From assembly GCF_000007345.1 (NCBI RefSeq), contig NC_003552.1:1302001-1366000 (forward strand): a stretch of DNA of 64,000 nt, written 5' to 3'. A model generated the notes under the pieces. That model made no database searches, had not been told where the DNA came from, and saw only the letters and a program-made list of their open reading frames with translations. Below are positions 27,593-37,429 of the stretch, one piece after another. Numbering within the stretch: position 1 is the stretch's first letter; the number at the start of each line of letters is the position of its first letter. The translations under genes and the position numbers were made by a program. Origin of the DNA: Methanosarcina acetivorans C2A. Its GTDB lineage: Archaea; Halobacteriota; Methanosarcinia; Methanosarcinales; Methanosarcinaceae.

Positions 27593-27993
27593 ATGGAAAA
27601 TGTCAAAACCTCAAGTCAAAAATTATTAGCTTGTATATCAGGCATGTTTGGGTGGTATAAATTGAGTTATTGCCGATATTTTATAATTCTCGCTTTACTT
27701 TTTTTTACTCTGTGTCCAGTAAGCTCGACAAGTAATAATGAAAGTTTTGTCACTTCCTCATCTGGTCTCGAGAACCCATACTCAGTATCAGGAAACGTTT
27801 TCTCCAATGTACAAAACAAAACTGTAAATGCCTCTCACACAAATGTTGTAATTCAGGGAAACGGTATGAAGGGGATTATAAAGTGTGATGACTATGGAAA
27901 TTATAAGTTCGGTGATTTAGACAACTACAATGGGTTAGAGTATGGAAATTATTCTTTAATTGCTTTTAAATATATTCCTTCTGAGGGAAAATA
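27593..27993 (+). pseudogene. Repeat-bearing PGF-CTERM surface protein, 5' part cut by IS481
   Basis: The ATG at 27593 follows AAGGAAC. The product begins with a signal segment (YFIILALLFFTLCPVSS) and the first of the ~113-residue repeats (YSVSGNVFSNVQNKT...VVIQGNGM...CDDYGNYKFGDL...FKYIPSEGKY). At 27994 an IS481 element interrupts the codon for Tyr, and the frame stops 4 codons later (28004-28006). The rest of the gene resumes at 29038. Without the IS and one target copy, the two parts join in frame to ~1,004 residues. Confidence 0.85.
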
Positions 27994-29022
27994 TGTTTTG
28001 TCCTGAAATAATTTCGCTTTGAAACTTTTTTCCTCTTGTCCATGTTTTCACCACCCAAACAATCTCACTCCTATTCTGAACTTTGCCTCAACTGGTAATC
28101 TATTCCAGAATGCTTCCTGTGGCGATTCTAACTGTTCAAGTTTCAAAGCTCCATGAGGCCTCTTGTTATACCACTGTACGAATTCTTCAAATGATTCAAA
28201 CTCTCCTCTAAACCTTTGATATGTATCGAACCATTTCTCTATTTTTCCGTTTGTCTGAGGATGTCTTACCCTTGCAAGTATTGGTTTGATTCCAAGTTCT
28301 TCAATGCATCTTTTAAAGTCACTATCCCATGAACCATCCTTATTAATCCTGTGAGCTCCGAATTCACTTCCATGATCCATAATGAGCTCTCTTAAAGGGT
28401 ATATGTCCCAGTACTCTTTAACAAGTTCATCAATCACTTTAATGGTGTTCTCCGTGTTGCAATGAACGTACTCTCCACCTGCAATTATCATTCTTGATGA
28501 ATCATCAAGAATGGCACAGACTTGCAGTCCTAACAGGGGATTCTCATGCCAATCGATGTGTGCAGCAGACATGCTGTGTTCGCGTTCGTATCTACACCAT
28601 TTTCTTCTCTGTTTCTTTTTTCGGTTTTCCTTGGCAAGGTCCATGCTAAGTAGATAGTTATGGATTCTGTTATGAGATATCTTACGATTATATTTGCCTT
28701 CGATGAGAATCTCAAGGTAACAGGCTCCAAACTTATAATCAGAGTAAGTTTGGTCAATCAATTCCTTATCAGAGGAGGATAAGGGGTTCTTTGGTCTTCC
28801 AAGATTAATGCCAACTTGAGGAAGCTGACCAGTTTCAACGTATTCTTTGTAGATCTGCTGAACTCGACGGGCTGAGATCCCCTGGATCTCAGCTATCGTC
28901 GAGGTAGATTCACCCTTCGATTTTTGAGCAATGATCCAACGTATCTTTTTTCCATTAAGTTTCACAAAAGATAAGGGATTACAACCGACATATTTAGCGC
29001 GAAATAATTTCGGGATAAAACA
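27994..29022 (-). mobile_element. IS481-family insertion sequence, copy 2
   Basis: Same 1,029-bp element and ends as the copy at 16894-17922, here flanked by the 15-bp target duplication TTCTGAGGGAAAATA (27979-27993 and 29023-29037). IS plus duplication is 1,044 bp, a multiple of three. It lies inside the surface-protein gene. Compared with copy 1 the visible difference is C for T at 28915 (17815 in copy 1), a silent Lys codon change. Confidence 0.96.
28048..28965 (-). CDS. IS481-family transposase
   Basis: Residue-for-residue the same 305-residue protein as in copy 1: N-terminal HTH, rve core with the DDE residues in HIDWHENP, MDHGSEF and NGKIEKW. Transcribed against the surface-protein gene it interrupts. 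Confidence 0.95.
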   Translation of the reverse strand: MKLNGKKIRWIIAQKSKGESTSTIAEIQGISARRVQQIYKEYVETGQLPQVGINLGRPKNPLSSSDKELIDQTYSDYKFGACYLEILIEGKYNRKISHNRIHNYLLSMDLAKENRKKKQRRKWCRYEREHSMSAAHIDWHENPLLGLQVCAILDDSSRMIIAGGEYVHCNTENTIKVIDELVKEYWDIYPLRELIMDHGSEFGAHRINKDGSWDSDFKRCIEELGIKPILARVRHPQTNGKIEKWFDTYQRFRGEFESFEEFVQWYNKRPHGALKLEQLESPQEAFWNRLPVEAKFRIGVRLFGW

Positions 29023-29037
29023 TTCTGAGGGAAAATA

Positions 29038-31651
29038 CTTATTTGGGACAACAAATGTGTCTCTTAAAAATTATGAGGATGTATCTGGGGTTAAAATCAT
29101 ACTTGCTTGGGCAAGTGAGGATGAAGAAAAGACAATTGAAAATTTCTATCCCTTGCTTAAATATACTATATCAGGGAGCATTGTTTCCGAGATAGAAGAT
29201 GGAAGTATAAATACTTCATACACAAACATCGGAATCCAGGGAAACGGCATGACTGGGCTTGGAAAAAGTGATGAGTACGGAAATTATAAGTTCGGTAACC
29301 TCAGTATTGATTATTGGTTAGAGTATGGTAATTATTCTTTAATTGCTTTTAAATATATTCCTTCTGAGGGAAAATACCTATTTGGGACAACAAATGTGTC
29401 TCTTAATAATTATGAGGATGTATCTGAGGTTAAAATCATACTTGATTGGGCAAGTGAAGATGAAGAAAAAGCAATTGAAAATTTCTATCCCTTGCTTAAA
29501 TATATTATATCAGGAAACGTTTTTTCCGATGTACAAGACAAAACCGTAAACGCCTCTGACACAAACGTTGTAATCCAGGGAAACGGCATGACTGGGCTTG
29601 GAAAAAGTGACGAGTACGGGAATTATAAGTTCGGTAACCTCAGTATTGATTATTGGTTAGAGTATGGAAATTATTCTTTAATTGCTTTTAAATATATTCC
29701 TTCTGAGGGAAGATACTTATTTGGAACAACAAATGTGTCTCTTAAAAATTATGAGGAAGTATCTGGGGTTAAAATCATACTTGATTGGGCAAGTGAGGAT
29801 GAAGAAAAGACGATTGAAAATTTCTATCCCTTGCTTAAATATACTATATCAGGGAGCATTGTTTCCGAGATAGAAGATGGAAGTATAAATACTTCATACA
29901 CAAACATCGGAATCCAGGGAAACGGCATGACTGGGCTTGGAAAAAGTGATGAGTACGGAAATTATAAGTTCGGTAACCTCAGTATTGATTATTGGTTAGA
30001 GTATGGAAATTATTCTTTAATTGCTTTTAAATATATTCCTTCTGAGGGAAAATACCTATTTGGGACAACAAATGTGTCTCTTAATAATTATGAGGATGTA
30101 TCTGAGGTTAAAATCATACTTGATTGGGCAAGTGAAGATGAAGAAAAAGCAATTGAAAATTTCTATCCCTTGCTTAAATATATTATATCAGGAAACGTTT
30201 TTTCCGATGTACAAGACAAAACCGTAAACGCCTCTGACACAAACGTTGTAATCCAGGGAAACGGCATGACTGGGCTTGGAAAAAGTGACGAGTACGGGAA
30301 TTATAAGTTCGGTAACCTCAGTATTGATTATTGGTTAGAGTATGGAAATTATTCTTTAATTGCTTTTAAATATATTCCTCCTGAGGGAAGATACTTATTT
30401 GGAACAACAAATACATCTCTTGGGGATATTGAAACCGTTTCTGATGTTAATATTATATTAGACTGGGCAAATGAAGCTGAAGAAAAGATAATTGAAAGCT
30501 TCTTTCCCCTGTTTAAATATTCTTTTTCAGGAAGCGTTTTTTCTAATATTCAAAATGAAAACATAAATGTCTCTAACACACACGTTGTAATCCAAGGAAA
30601 CGGTATTACGGGGATTAGAAAGTGTGATGATTATGGAAATTACAAATCCGGTGATTTAGGCAGCGACAGTTGGTTAGAATATGGAAAAAACTATTCTGTA
30701 ACTGCCTTTAAATACATTCCTTCTCAGGGAAAGTATTTGTTTGGAACAACAATTGTGTCTCTTAAAAATTGTGAGGAAGTATCTGACGTTAATGTCGAAC
30801 TGGATTGGGCAAGCGGAGATGAAGAAAAGGCAATTGAAAATTTCTATCCCTTGCTTAGGTATACTATATCAGGAAGCGTTCTCGACAGCAGTGACAATAG
30901 TAGTAGCGACAACAGTAATAGTGACAATAGTAGCGGTGAAGGCAGTAGTAGTGACGGCAGTAGCAGTGGCAGCAGCCACAGCAGCAGTGGTGGTGGGGGT
31001 TCCCCTGAACCTGCAAGAAATGTTGAAGTGAGGGAACTTTCACAGGCTTTTATTACAAACGGACAACCTGTAAGGTTTGATCTCACAAGGAATGCTACTT
31101 CTGTGGTATATGTGAGCTTTGATGCAAAAAAGACTGCAGGAAAAACCACAACCGTTGTTGAGATGCTGAAAAATAAATCTACGCTTACTCCCGATGCACT
31201 CACCGGTGAAGTCTACAATTATCTCAATATCTGGGTTGGCAACGGCGGATATGCAACTGAAATGAACATTGAAAACGCGACTGTATGCTTCAAAGTTGAA
31301 AAATCCTGGATACAGGATAAAGGGATTGACCAGTCTTCAATCATCCTGAACAGGTACAGCGACAAGAAATGGAACGAGCTTCCAACCACCCTTCTCGGGA
31401 AGGATGACAAATATATGTATTTCACAGCTAAAACCCCTGAATTCTCTCCCTTTGCAATAGCGGGCAAAACAATAGTAGATGAAACAGGGAATGTAATAGC
31501 GACTACATCTAAAACACAGGAAAATAAGCAAAACAATACAACATTAGAAATCGAACAGACTTCTGAGCAGAGGGAAAGAAGTACGCCTGGGTTTGAAATG
31601 ATTTACTGTGTTATCTGGTTGCTTGGATTGTTCCTGTATAGAAGAAGATAA
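29038..31651 (+). pseudogene. Repeat-bearing PGF-CTERM surface protein, 3' part
   Basis: This part has no start of its own apart from codons inside the IS, and no signal peptide. It carries five more ~113-residue repeats with SGN/SGS, VIQGNGMTG, DEYGNYKFG, YGNYSLIAFKYIP and W(A/V)...EDEEK..ENFYPLLKY blocks; then a Ser/Asp/Gly linker (~30880-30998); a PGF-pre-PGF domain (VEVRELSQAFITNGQPVRFD to TPEFSPFAIAGKT); and a C-terminal PGF-CTERM tripartite signal (TPGFE, a hydrophobic helix, then YRRR) for archaeosortase processing and lipid attachment. The intact protein would be a large cell-surface glycoprotein. Repeats 2-3 and 4-5 are nearly identical at DNA level. Confidence 0.88.
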
Positions 31652-31816
31652 TTAAGTTAGATGGTGGGATAGTTTACTCTACTATCTAATTATTTGATCC
31701 TTTGCCAATTTCTCTATTAATGCTTTAAAATTTAATTAAAAGCATAATAGAGAAATTGCAAAGACATAGATATGGAAAATATGTGGAATGGCATCTTATA
31801 TGCCATCCGGACCGAC

Positions 31817-32644
31817 TCACGATTTTTTCCACCACAGCCATCCAGTGTGTGATTTCTCCTTCATCCTGAGATTTCCGTTCTCGCAGGAAAAGGTCTCGGA
31901 TATGTATTTCTTTAGTATCGCCTCGTGTTCGGTGGTGGTCGCGTTGACGATTCGTTTGTAGTGATTAACTGCTTCTTCCATTCTAGGATAGACCAGTTCC
32001 CAGTAATCAGGGTATACGGTGACGTTCGGGTATATTCTCATATCGTACAGCACTTTGTATATGCAGTCGATCTGCGGGTGAATGTTATATGAGGTGCCGT
32101 GGATCCTTTTCCATGCTTCAGCATACGTTTTTTCCCAGGACGGCATTCCCGCAAACCAGTTCAGATAGACGTATTTCGAGGAAACATTGTTCATTTTAAT
32201 CACTGCCTCTTTTATATCCGGCATTGACAGGGAAAACGAGGCAACGACCACATCATATGGGGCATCCAGGTCTTTGAGGTCGATGTCTTCCCATTTTTTC
32301 TGGATCCAGGATACGTTATTCAGCTCCTTTGCTTTGATATTCTCTTTCAGGCAGTATAGCATACCATCAGAGGGCTCGACTGCAGTGACGTGCTTAACCA
32401 TGTCAGCGAGCGGTATGGTCAGGGTACCGGGACCTGCCCCGATATCCAGGACTTTCGAATCTGGTGTGAAATCGATTCTCTTGATTATGTTTCTGGAAAA
32501 ATTCCAGTTGTCCATCTTGATCTGTGTGTCATACTTAATCGCCTCCTCAATTGTCCAGAACCTGCCGGTTTCGAAGTTCGTCTTCTTACTCTCGGCCATC
32601 ATCGTTTTCCAGATCTCTCCATAGTCGATTACATTGTTCATCAT
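31817..32644 (-). CDS. Class I SAM-dependent methyltransferase
   Basis: A 275-residue enzyme with the Rossmann SAM-binding motif SKVLDIGAGPGTLTIPLAD (~61-79), the acidic residue after strand 2 (AVEPSDGML) and a motif IV-like YDVVVASFSLSM. The substrate is unknown. ATG at 32644 follows AAGGAGGATTCC. It starts 24 bases after the stop of the binding-protein gene on the same strand, so the two are co-transcribed; that ties it to the metal-chelate uptake island, perhaps to modify or release the ligand. Confidence 0.8.
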   Translation of the reverse strand: MMNNVIDYGEIWKTMMAESKKTNFETGRFWTIEEAIKYDTQIKMDNWNFSRNIIKRIDFTPDSKVLDIGAGPGTLTIPLADMVKHVTAVEPSDGMLYCLKENIKAKELNNVSWIQKKWEDIDLKDLDAPYDVVVASFSLSMPDIKEAVIKMNNVSSKYVYLNWFAGMPSWEKTYAEAWKRIHGTSYNIHPQIDCIYKVLYDMRIYPNVTVYPDYWELVYPRMEEAVNHYKRIVNATTTEHEAILKKYISETFSCENGNLRMKEKSHTGWLWWKKS

Positions 32645-32668
32645 TGGAATCCTCCTTAAAAATCCACC

Positions 32669-33895
32669 TCAAAAGTTCTCCTCTTCCATCCATTCGAGCC
32701 ATTGTGCTGATCTGAGACCTCTGGCAGTTTCGTCATCGACATTATAGACCTGCTTGTAGAAGTCCAGTACCCATTCGTGGACCGTGATATCCTGGAACTT
32801 ATCCGGGTAAGCTGCTTTCGCCGTTATCATCAGGTCGATAGGGTATTCCAGACGCCGGGCGCAGTTTGAGGGCGTCCACGGCATCGAATAGACTCTCTTA
32901 TTTTTTATCGCACTCAACTCATTCAGGTTCTGGTAATACGGCGCTTCATAAAGTTCCCGGGCAGGATGGTATCCCCACGATGTAGCCAGCAATATAACAT
33001 CAGGATCCAGGGCTAGAACCTGCTCGGTGTTCAGTATCTTTGCGGTACCGGTATCCCGATAGGCATTCTTCGCATGTACAATGCCCTCGATGGTGTACGA
33101 CTCAGGTGTATCGATGCCCCAGGAGTGACCTGCACCCCCGGCTTTTCTGGCATTGGGCGAAAGGCCGAAGTACAACACCGTAGGTTTGTTTGACTCAGGT
33201 ATATCCTTGGTTTTGTTCGATATCATTTTCTCCGTGTTTTGAATGTAATCGGCCAACTCAAGAGCATCTTTCTCTTTACCGAAAATTTGTCCGATAATTT
33301 TTATCTCGTCTCTCATAGTAGAGAGGTCTGAGTTCGAGTAATATGTAGGGGAATACAGGACTATCACAGGGATTCCAAGCGATTCCATCGTGTCGATCGT
33401 CTTATTCATCGTATCACGGTTGTCCCAACCGACCGAACAATCCCCTACCCTAAGAATAATGATGTCAGGGTTTGAACTCGCAAGCGCTTCGTAGCTGATA
33501 ACGTTGTACTGCTGGGGTGTCAACCTGACCGTATCACTTAATGAAGGGTCCAAGTAAAGCATCGTGTTTTTGCCGTTTTCATACGTGAAATTTTCTCCCT
33601 TGGCACTCGGGAATACATAAGTATAGTCATTGGTGATTGTAGTACCAACAGCCACGATAGTATCCTGGACACCCAGGCTGATCATCACACATTCGACGAA
33701 ACCGTCACTGATTACAGCGGCCCTTGTAATGTTTTTCGGCACTTTTACCTGGACGTCCCTCATATCCGTGATAGTATTAGATTCATCATTTGTCGATGGA
33801 GCTGCTACTGGCAAAGTGGTTTTTTCTGATATACATCCGGCAAACGGCAGGCTAATGAGTAAAATTAGAAACATATAAACTATCATTTTAGTCAT
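32669..33895 (-). CDS. ABC transporter substrate-binding lipoprotein (metal chelate/corrinoid type) 1
   Basis: About 408 residues. The start ATG at 33895 gives a signal with lipobox LPFAGC, so it is anchored outside the cell. It has the FepB/BtuF-like two-lobe pattern: ITDMRDVQVKVPKNITRAAV, NPDIIILRVGD, ESLGIPVIVLYSP, and LALDPDVILLA. About 20 kDa of insert compared with BtuF makes it longer than usual. It is paralogous to the binding protein at 35783 and probably feeds the permease at 37430. The ligand (iron-siderophore, corrinoid or another chelate) cannot be told from sequence. Confidence 0.85.
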   Translation of the reverse strand: MTKMIVYMFLILLISLPFAGCISEKTTLPVAAPSTNDESNTITDMRDVQVKVPKNITRAAVISDGFVECVMISLGVQDTIVAVGTTITNDYTYVFPSAKGENFTYENGKNTMLYLDPSLSDTVRLTPQQYNVISYEALASSNPDIIILRVGDCSVGWDNRDTMNKTIDTMESLGIPVIVLYSPTYYSNSDLSTMRDEIKIIGQIFGKEKDALELADYIQNTEKMISNKTKDIPESNKPTVLYFGLSPNARKAGGAGHSWGIDTPESYTIEGIVHAKNAYRDTGTAKILNTEQVLALDPDVILLATSWGYHPARELYEAPYYQNLNELSAIKNKRVYSMPWTPSNCARRLEYPIDLMITAKAAYPDKFQDITVHEWVLDFYKQVYNVDDETARGLRSAQWLEWMEEENF

Positions 33896-34196
33896 AAAAA
33901 ATCTCAACCTCAATTGCTTACTAGTTAATCGTTAATTGTAACTTTTTGTATTAGGTTAAGATACAAAAATGTCTGAAAGTACACGATCTTTATGTAAAAT
34001 ATTTAACATTCAAGTACGGAAAATCACCATGTGTGCATCCGAAGTTGTGCATGAAAATCGTTAATTAATGATAAATGATTTGTAGCACGTTAATCCATCT
34101 TATCCTTAATAAAATTGACTATTTTATTAGATATGTGTTATTGTATGTTATAAAGTTACTAAGTTTTATCATATTGATCTGTTTCAGCTCATGTGT

Positions 34197-35615
34197 TTAT
34201 ATTTTGTTAAATGCCAGCACTGTGGCCAAAATAAAGAGCATGATCCCTGTTGCGGTGTTTAGAGAGGTCCGGTATCGTGTCCTGATCGTATCCAACCGGC
34301 GGGCGGAAAGCCCTGTGGCAAGCAACATCCCTAACCCCAGTACAGGTAACACAACACCGGCATCATAGGCCAGCAGGTAATATAATCCTTGAAATGAGTT
34401 GTTCTGGGCGGCCATCATGCCGAGTATCGCGAGATACAGCCCGCCTGCACAGGGCATTTTAATCAAGCCAAATCCAAGCCCCATGGCAAAGCTGAAGCCA
34501 GTCGTGTGTATTCGGCTATATGGCCTGAGCAGTAAAACAAGTCTTTTGAACCCCGCATCCGAGAAGCTGCGTTCATGAAGGGGTGGCGTCCTGATTATCA
34601 TGGTGGAGCCGATAATGAGCATAGAAGTAACGATCGCATATCTGACTATGCTATACAGGGAGGGTATGGTTACACTGAACATGTAAAAACAGATTCCTAT
34701 AAGTGAATACATGAAGAGTAGCCCTGCCGAAAATGCCATTACATTAATCAGCAACAAGTATCGCCTTCCACCGGAGGCTGCCAGTGTGGCCATATATGCC
34801 ATGACTGCGAGGATACATGGGGAAAACGCAGCTATGATGCCAGATGCAAATGCGATGGGAACTGACAGCGCCGGTATCGTCCTGATAGGCACATAACTGT
34901 CTGTAACAACGTGACTGCCGCAGTTATCTTCATAATATACGATCGAGGGGAATACATAAGATGTGTTGCCGCCATAAAGTACATATGTGATCTTTTCCTC
35001 GGCACCAGGCTGTAATTGACCGTTCCAGAAAAATTTTCCTGAAGTTAAGCGAGAGCCTTCTGTCAGCCCTCCAGAGAGACTGGCGTTGATTGTTGTGTTA
35101 CTTTGATTGGATATATATACTGTCACTGCGACTTCGCTGTCGTTATTACTCCTTTTTACCGCAGTCGTATGTACGATCACTGGAGAATCATACCCATAAG
35201 AAGATACGATTGTATCTTTAATACTCCTTAGAACCGTATCGTACTCCCCTTCCAGATTTGCAGGCCCAATGATGGTATGGTTATCGATGATCAGATCCGG
35301 TATATCGATTAGACGATACCGGTCGATATATGATGCGCCTTCTCGTGAATTGACCCTGATTTCCCGGTAATTGACAGGCAAACCTTCATCGCAGGCTTCT
35401 TCAATGGCCTGCCTGATTAAAGGTGTCGTTTCAGTACATCGATTGCAACTTTCATCATAGAGATACAAGACAGTTATTTGCTTTGTATCATCGGCATAAG
35501 CGACAGATGGCAGAACACATAGAAGTAAAAATATGATTATTATCGCTATGCATGACTCACATATTGCTTCAATCCTTTGATTTTCGAGAAGTAGATTGTA
35601 GCGATGGCTTGCCAT
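34197..35615 (-). CDS. Thioredoxin-like plus CcdA/DsbD-type membrane redox protein
   Basis: The 472-residue protein has an N-terminal membrane/signal segment (~18-40), an outward thioredoxin-like domain with CNRC near residue 58 and a cis-Pro (DIPDLII), a beta-rich linker (~135-235), then six membrane segments of the CcdA/DsbD type with Cys in IAAFSPCILAVMAY and LIKMPCAGGLYL. This arrangement passes electrons from inside the cell to outside thiols. It lies between the two binding-protein genes and could keep a Cys-containing receptor or chelate reduced, an inference from position. Confidence 0.85.
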   Translation of the reverse strand: MASHRYNLLLENQRIEAICESCIAIIIIFLLLCVLPSVAYADDTKQITVLYLYDESCNRCTETTPLIRQAIEEACDEGLPVNYREIRVNSREGASYIDRYRLIDIPDLIIDNHTIIGPANLEGEYDTVLRSIKDTIVSSYGYDSPVIVHTTAVKRSNNDSEVAVTVYISNQSNTTINASLSGGLTEGSRLTSGKFFWNGQLQPGAEEKITYVLYGGNTSYVFPSIVYYEDNCGSHVVTDSYVPIRTIPALSVPIAFASGIIAAFSPCILAVMAYMATLAASGGRRYLLLINVMAFSAGLLFMYSLIGICFYMFSVTIPSLYSIVRYAIVTSMLIIGSTMIIRTPPLHERSFSDAGFKRLVLLLRPYSRIHTTGFSFAMGLGFGLIKMPCAGGLYLAILGMMAAQNNSFQGLYYLLAYDAGVVLPVLGLGMLLATGLSARRLDTIRTRYRTSLNTATGIMLFILATVLAFNKI

Positions 35616-35782
35616 TTTAACCCTTTATATTAAATTTACCTTTTACACATCTGTGTATCATACGTTATTTTTTAACAATAATTGCTACATTTTCAAATAG
35701 TCATATTTACAAACACTAATTCGATAATATTATGTAGTAAAATGTAATACAAAGATATTAATTATTGCTACAGGTATTTTGT

Positions 35783-37096
35783 ATGAATGATAAGTTTAAC
35801 AATAGTGATAGAATCAGAATCGGCAAGTCTTCGGGTTATTTTAAAAAAGACTTCGTGTTATGTGTACTTGTAATACTCCTTATTGTTTCTGTAGAGGGAT
35901 GCACGGGGCAGACAGATCCAGGTACGACAACATCCACAGACTCAGCGATAGTAGCCTCTCTTGATGAGCAATACCAATATATCACTGATATGCGTGGCGT
36001 GCAGGTGAAAGTGCCTAAGGAGATCAAGCGTGTAGCTACCATCGATGACGGCTTTGTCGAAGGCGTCCTGACGAATCTTAGTGAGGTTGACAAAGTAGTT
36101 TCCATAGGCTCGGCCGGGCTTAGTTCTAGATCCTTTTATCAGTCAAATATTACTCTGAACTCCGGCACAAACTACACTTTTAGCGGCGGATCAAATACAA
36201 TGTGTATCGTTAATCCGTGGATAGCTAATGTGTCCTGTACGGAGTCTTCGTCAGGTATGACCATTATTAATTACGAAAAACTTGCCAGTGCGAATCCTGA
36301 TGTACTTATTATACGGATCGGTGACTGCGAGATGAGTGCCACCAATCTCGAAGACAATGATAAAAAGATCTCGATGATCGAGTCGCTGGGCATACCTGTA
36401 ATTGTGCTTTATTCGCCGAATACTTACCAGAATTCCGATCTGAATACCATGCGTGACGAGATGCGTATAATCGGACAGTTGTTCTATAAGGAGCAGGAGG
36501 CGATGGCCCTGGCAGACTATCTGAGTGATACGGAAAAAATGATCCGGGACAGGACGCAGGATATCCCTGATGAGGAAAAGATCACCGCATTGTATCTTGG
36601 GCTCTCTTCAAAGGCCAGAAAAAGTGGTGGTGCCGGGTATGTAAGTGGCATTGACACTCCGGAATCGTATATTCTCGAGACTGTTGCCAATGGCAAGAAT
36701 GCTTACAGGGATACAGGCTCGGGTAAGCTGCTCAATGCCGAACAGGTGCTGGCATTAAACCCTGATGTGATTTTTTTACCCACGTATTCCGGGTATCATC
36801 CGCCTATCGAACTTCAAGATGCGATATATTACCAAAACTTGCAGGAACTTCAGGCTGTGAAAGACAAGCGTATCTATTCCATGCCTTACACCCCGAGAAA
36901 CTGTGACCGTCGTGTCGAGTATCCGCTTGACCTCATGATTGTCGCGAAGGGCTGCTATCCTGATCGGTTCCAGGATATCAAGGTCCATGAGTTTGCATTG
37001 AAACTGTATCAGGACGTGTACGGAGTGGACCGTACAACAGCAGAGAAAATCAGGTCTGCTCAATACCTTGACTGGACTGTGGAGTACGATTTCTAA
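35783..37096 (+). CDS. ABC transporter substrate-binding lipoprotein (metal chelate/corrinoid type) 2
   Basis: About 437 residues from the ATG at 35783 (a TTG six codons upstream is open but less likely). A signal with lipobox-like SVEGC precedes ITDMRGVQVKVPKEIKRVAT. The paralogue on the minus strand shares GIPVIVLYSP, DLNTMRDE, ARKSGGAGY-type, IDTPESY and AYRDTG blocks throughout. It faces the cell surface and hands ligand to the FecCD permease encoded next. The two receptors have diverged and may recognise different ligands. Confidence 0.88.
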   Translation: MNDKFNNSDRIRIGKSSGYFKKDFVLCVLVILLIVSVEGCTGQTDPGTTTSTDSAIVASLDEQYQYITDMRGVQVKVPKEIKRVATIDDGFVEGVLTNLSEVDKVVSIGSAGLSSRSFYQSNITLNSGTNYTFSGGSNTMCIVNPWIANVSCTESSSGMTIINYEKLASANPDVLIIRIGDCEMSATNLEDNDKKISMIESLGIPVIVLYSPNTYQNSDLNTMRDEMRIIGQLFYKEQEAMALADYLSDTEKMIRDRTQDIPDEEKITALYLGLSSKARKSGGAGYVSGIDTPESYILETVANGKNAYRDTGSGKLLNAEQVLALNPDVIFLPTYSGYHPPIELQDAIYYQNLQELQAVKDKRIYSMPYTPRNCDRRVEYPLDLMIVAKGCYPDRFQDIKVHEFALKLYQDVYGVDRTTAEKIRSAQYLDWTVEYDF

Positions 37097-37429
37097 AAAC
37101 GCTGTGAGACCAATGATGAAAGAGTATGGGAACAAAACTTGGTCGGATTTGTGTATTCTGATTTATTAAGCACGTTGTAATCCTTTATCGTCATAATGTT
37201 GCTTGCTCCTCTTGCAGACTATACCGGGCCGGCCGGTAATTCAGATGCTGGTGTCAAGTCGACGCCTGCATGGGCCGGGCTCGGATTAGGATGGATGCAG
37301 TATTCAAGGACATATGTGGCTTATTAAGGGCATATGTGGCTTGCAGGTGAAAGCGACTAAGGATACAAACGTGTCTTTGCTCAAACCAGTGGCTGAACTG
37401 ACGGTGGACCTGATTTCTAGGTGTTTGTC
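37097..37429 (+). other. Spacer with relic of a third binding-protein gene
   Basis: The bases around 37334-37374 (TGTGGC, TTGCAGGTGAAAGCGACTAA, then ACAAACGTGT) match the codons for RGVQVKVPKEIKRV in the binding-protein gene at 35990-36033 with several indels. This looks like the decayed remains of a third paralogue. Nothing else in the spacer is coding. A direct repeat (AGGACATATGTGGCTTATTA / AGGGCATATGTGGCTTGCAG) is adjacent. Confidence 0.45.

Noticed and set aside
28931-29037. Start of the surface-protein 3' part inside the IS481 end
   Set aside because: The first codons come from the IS terminal sequence and lack signal peptide homology; the real start is before the IS at 27593.
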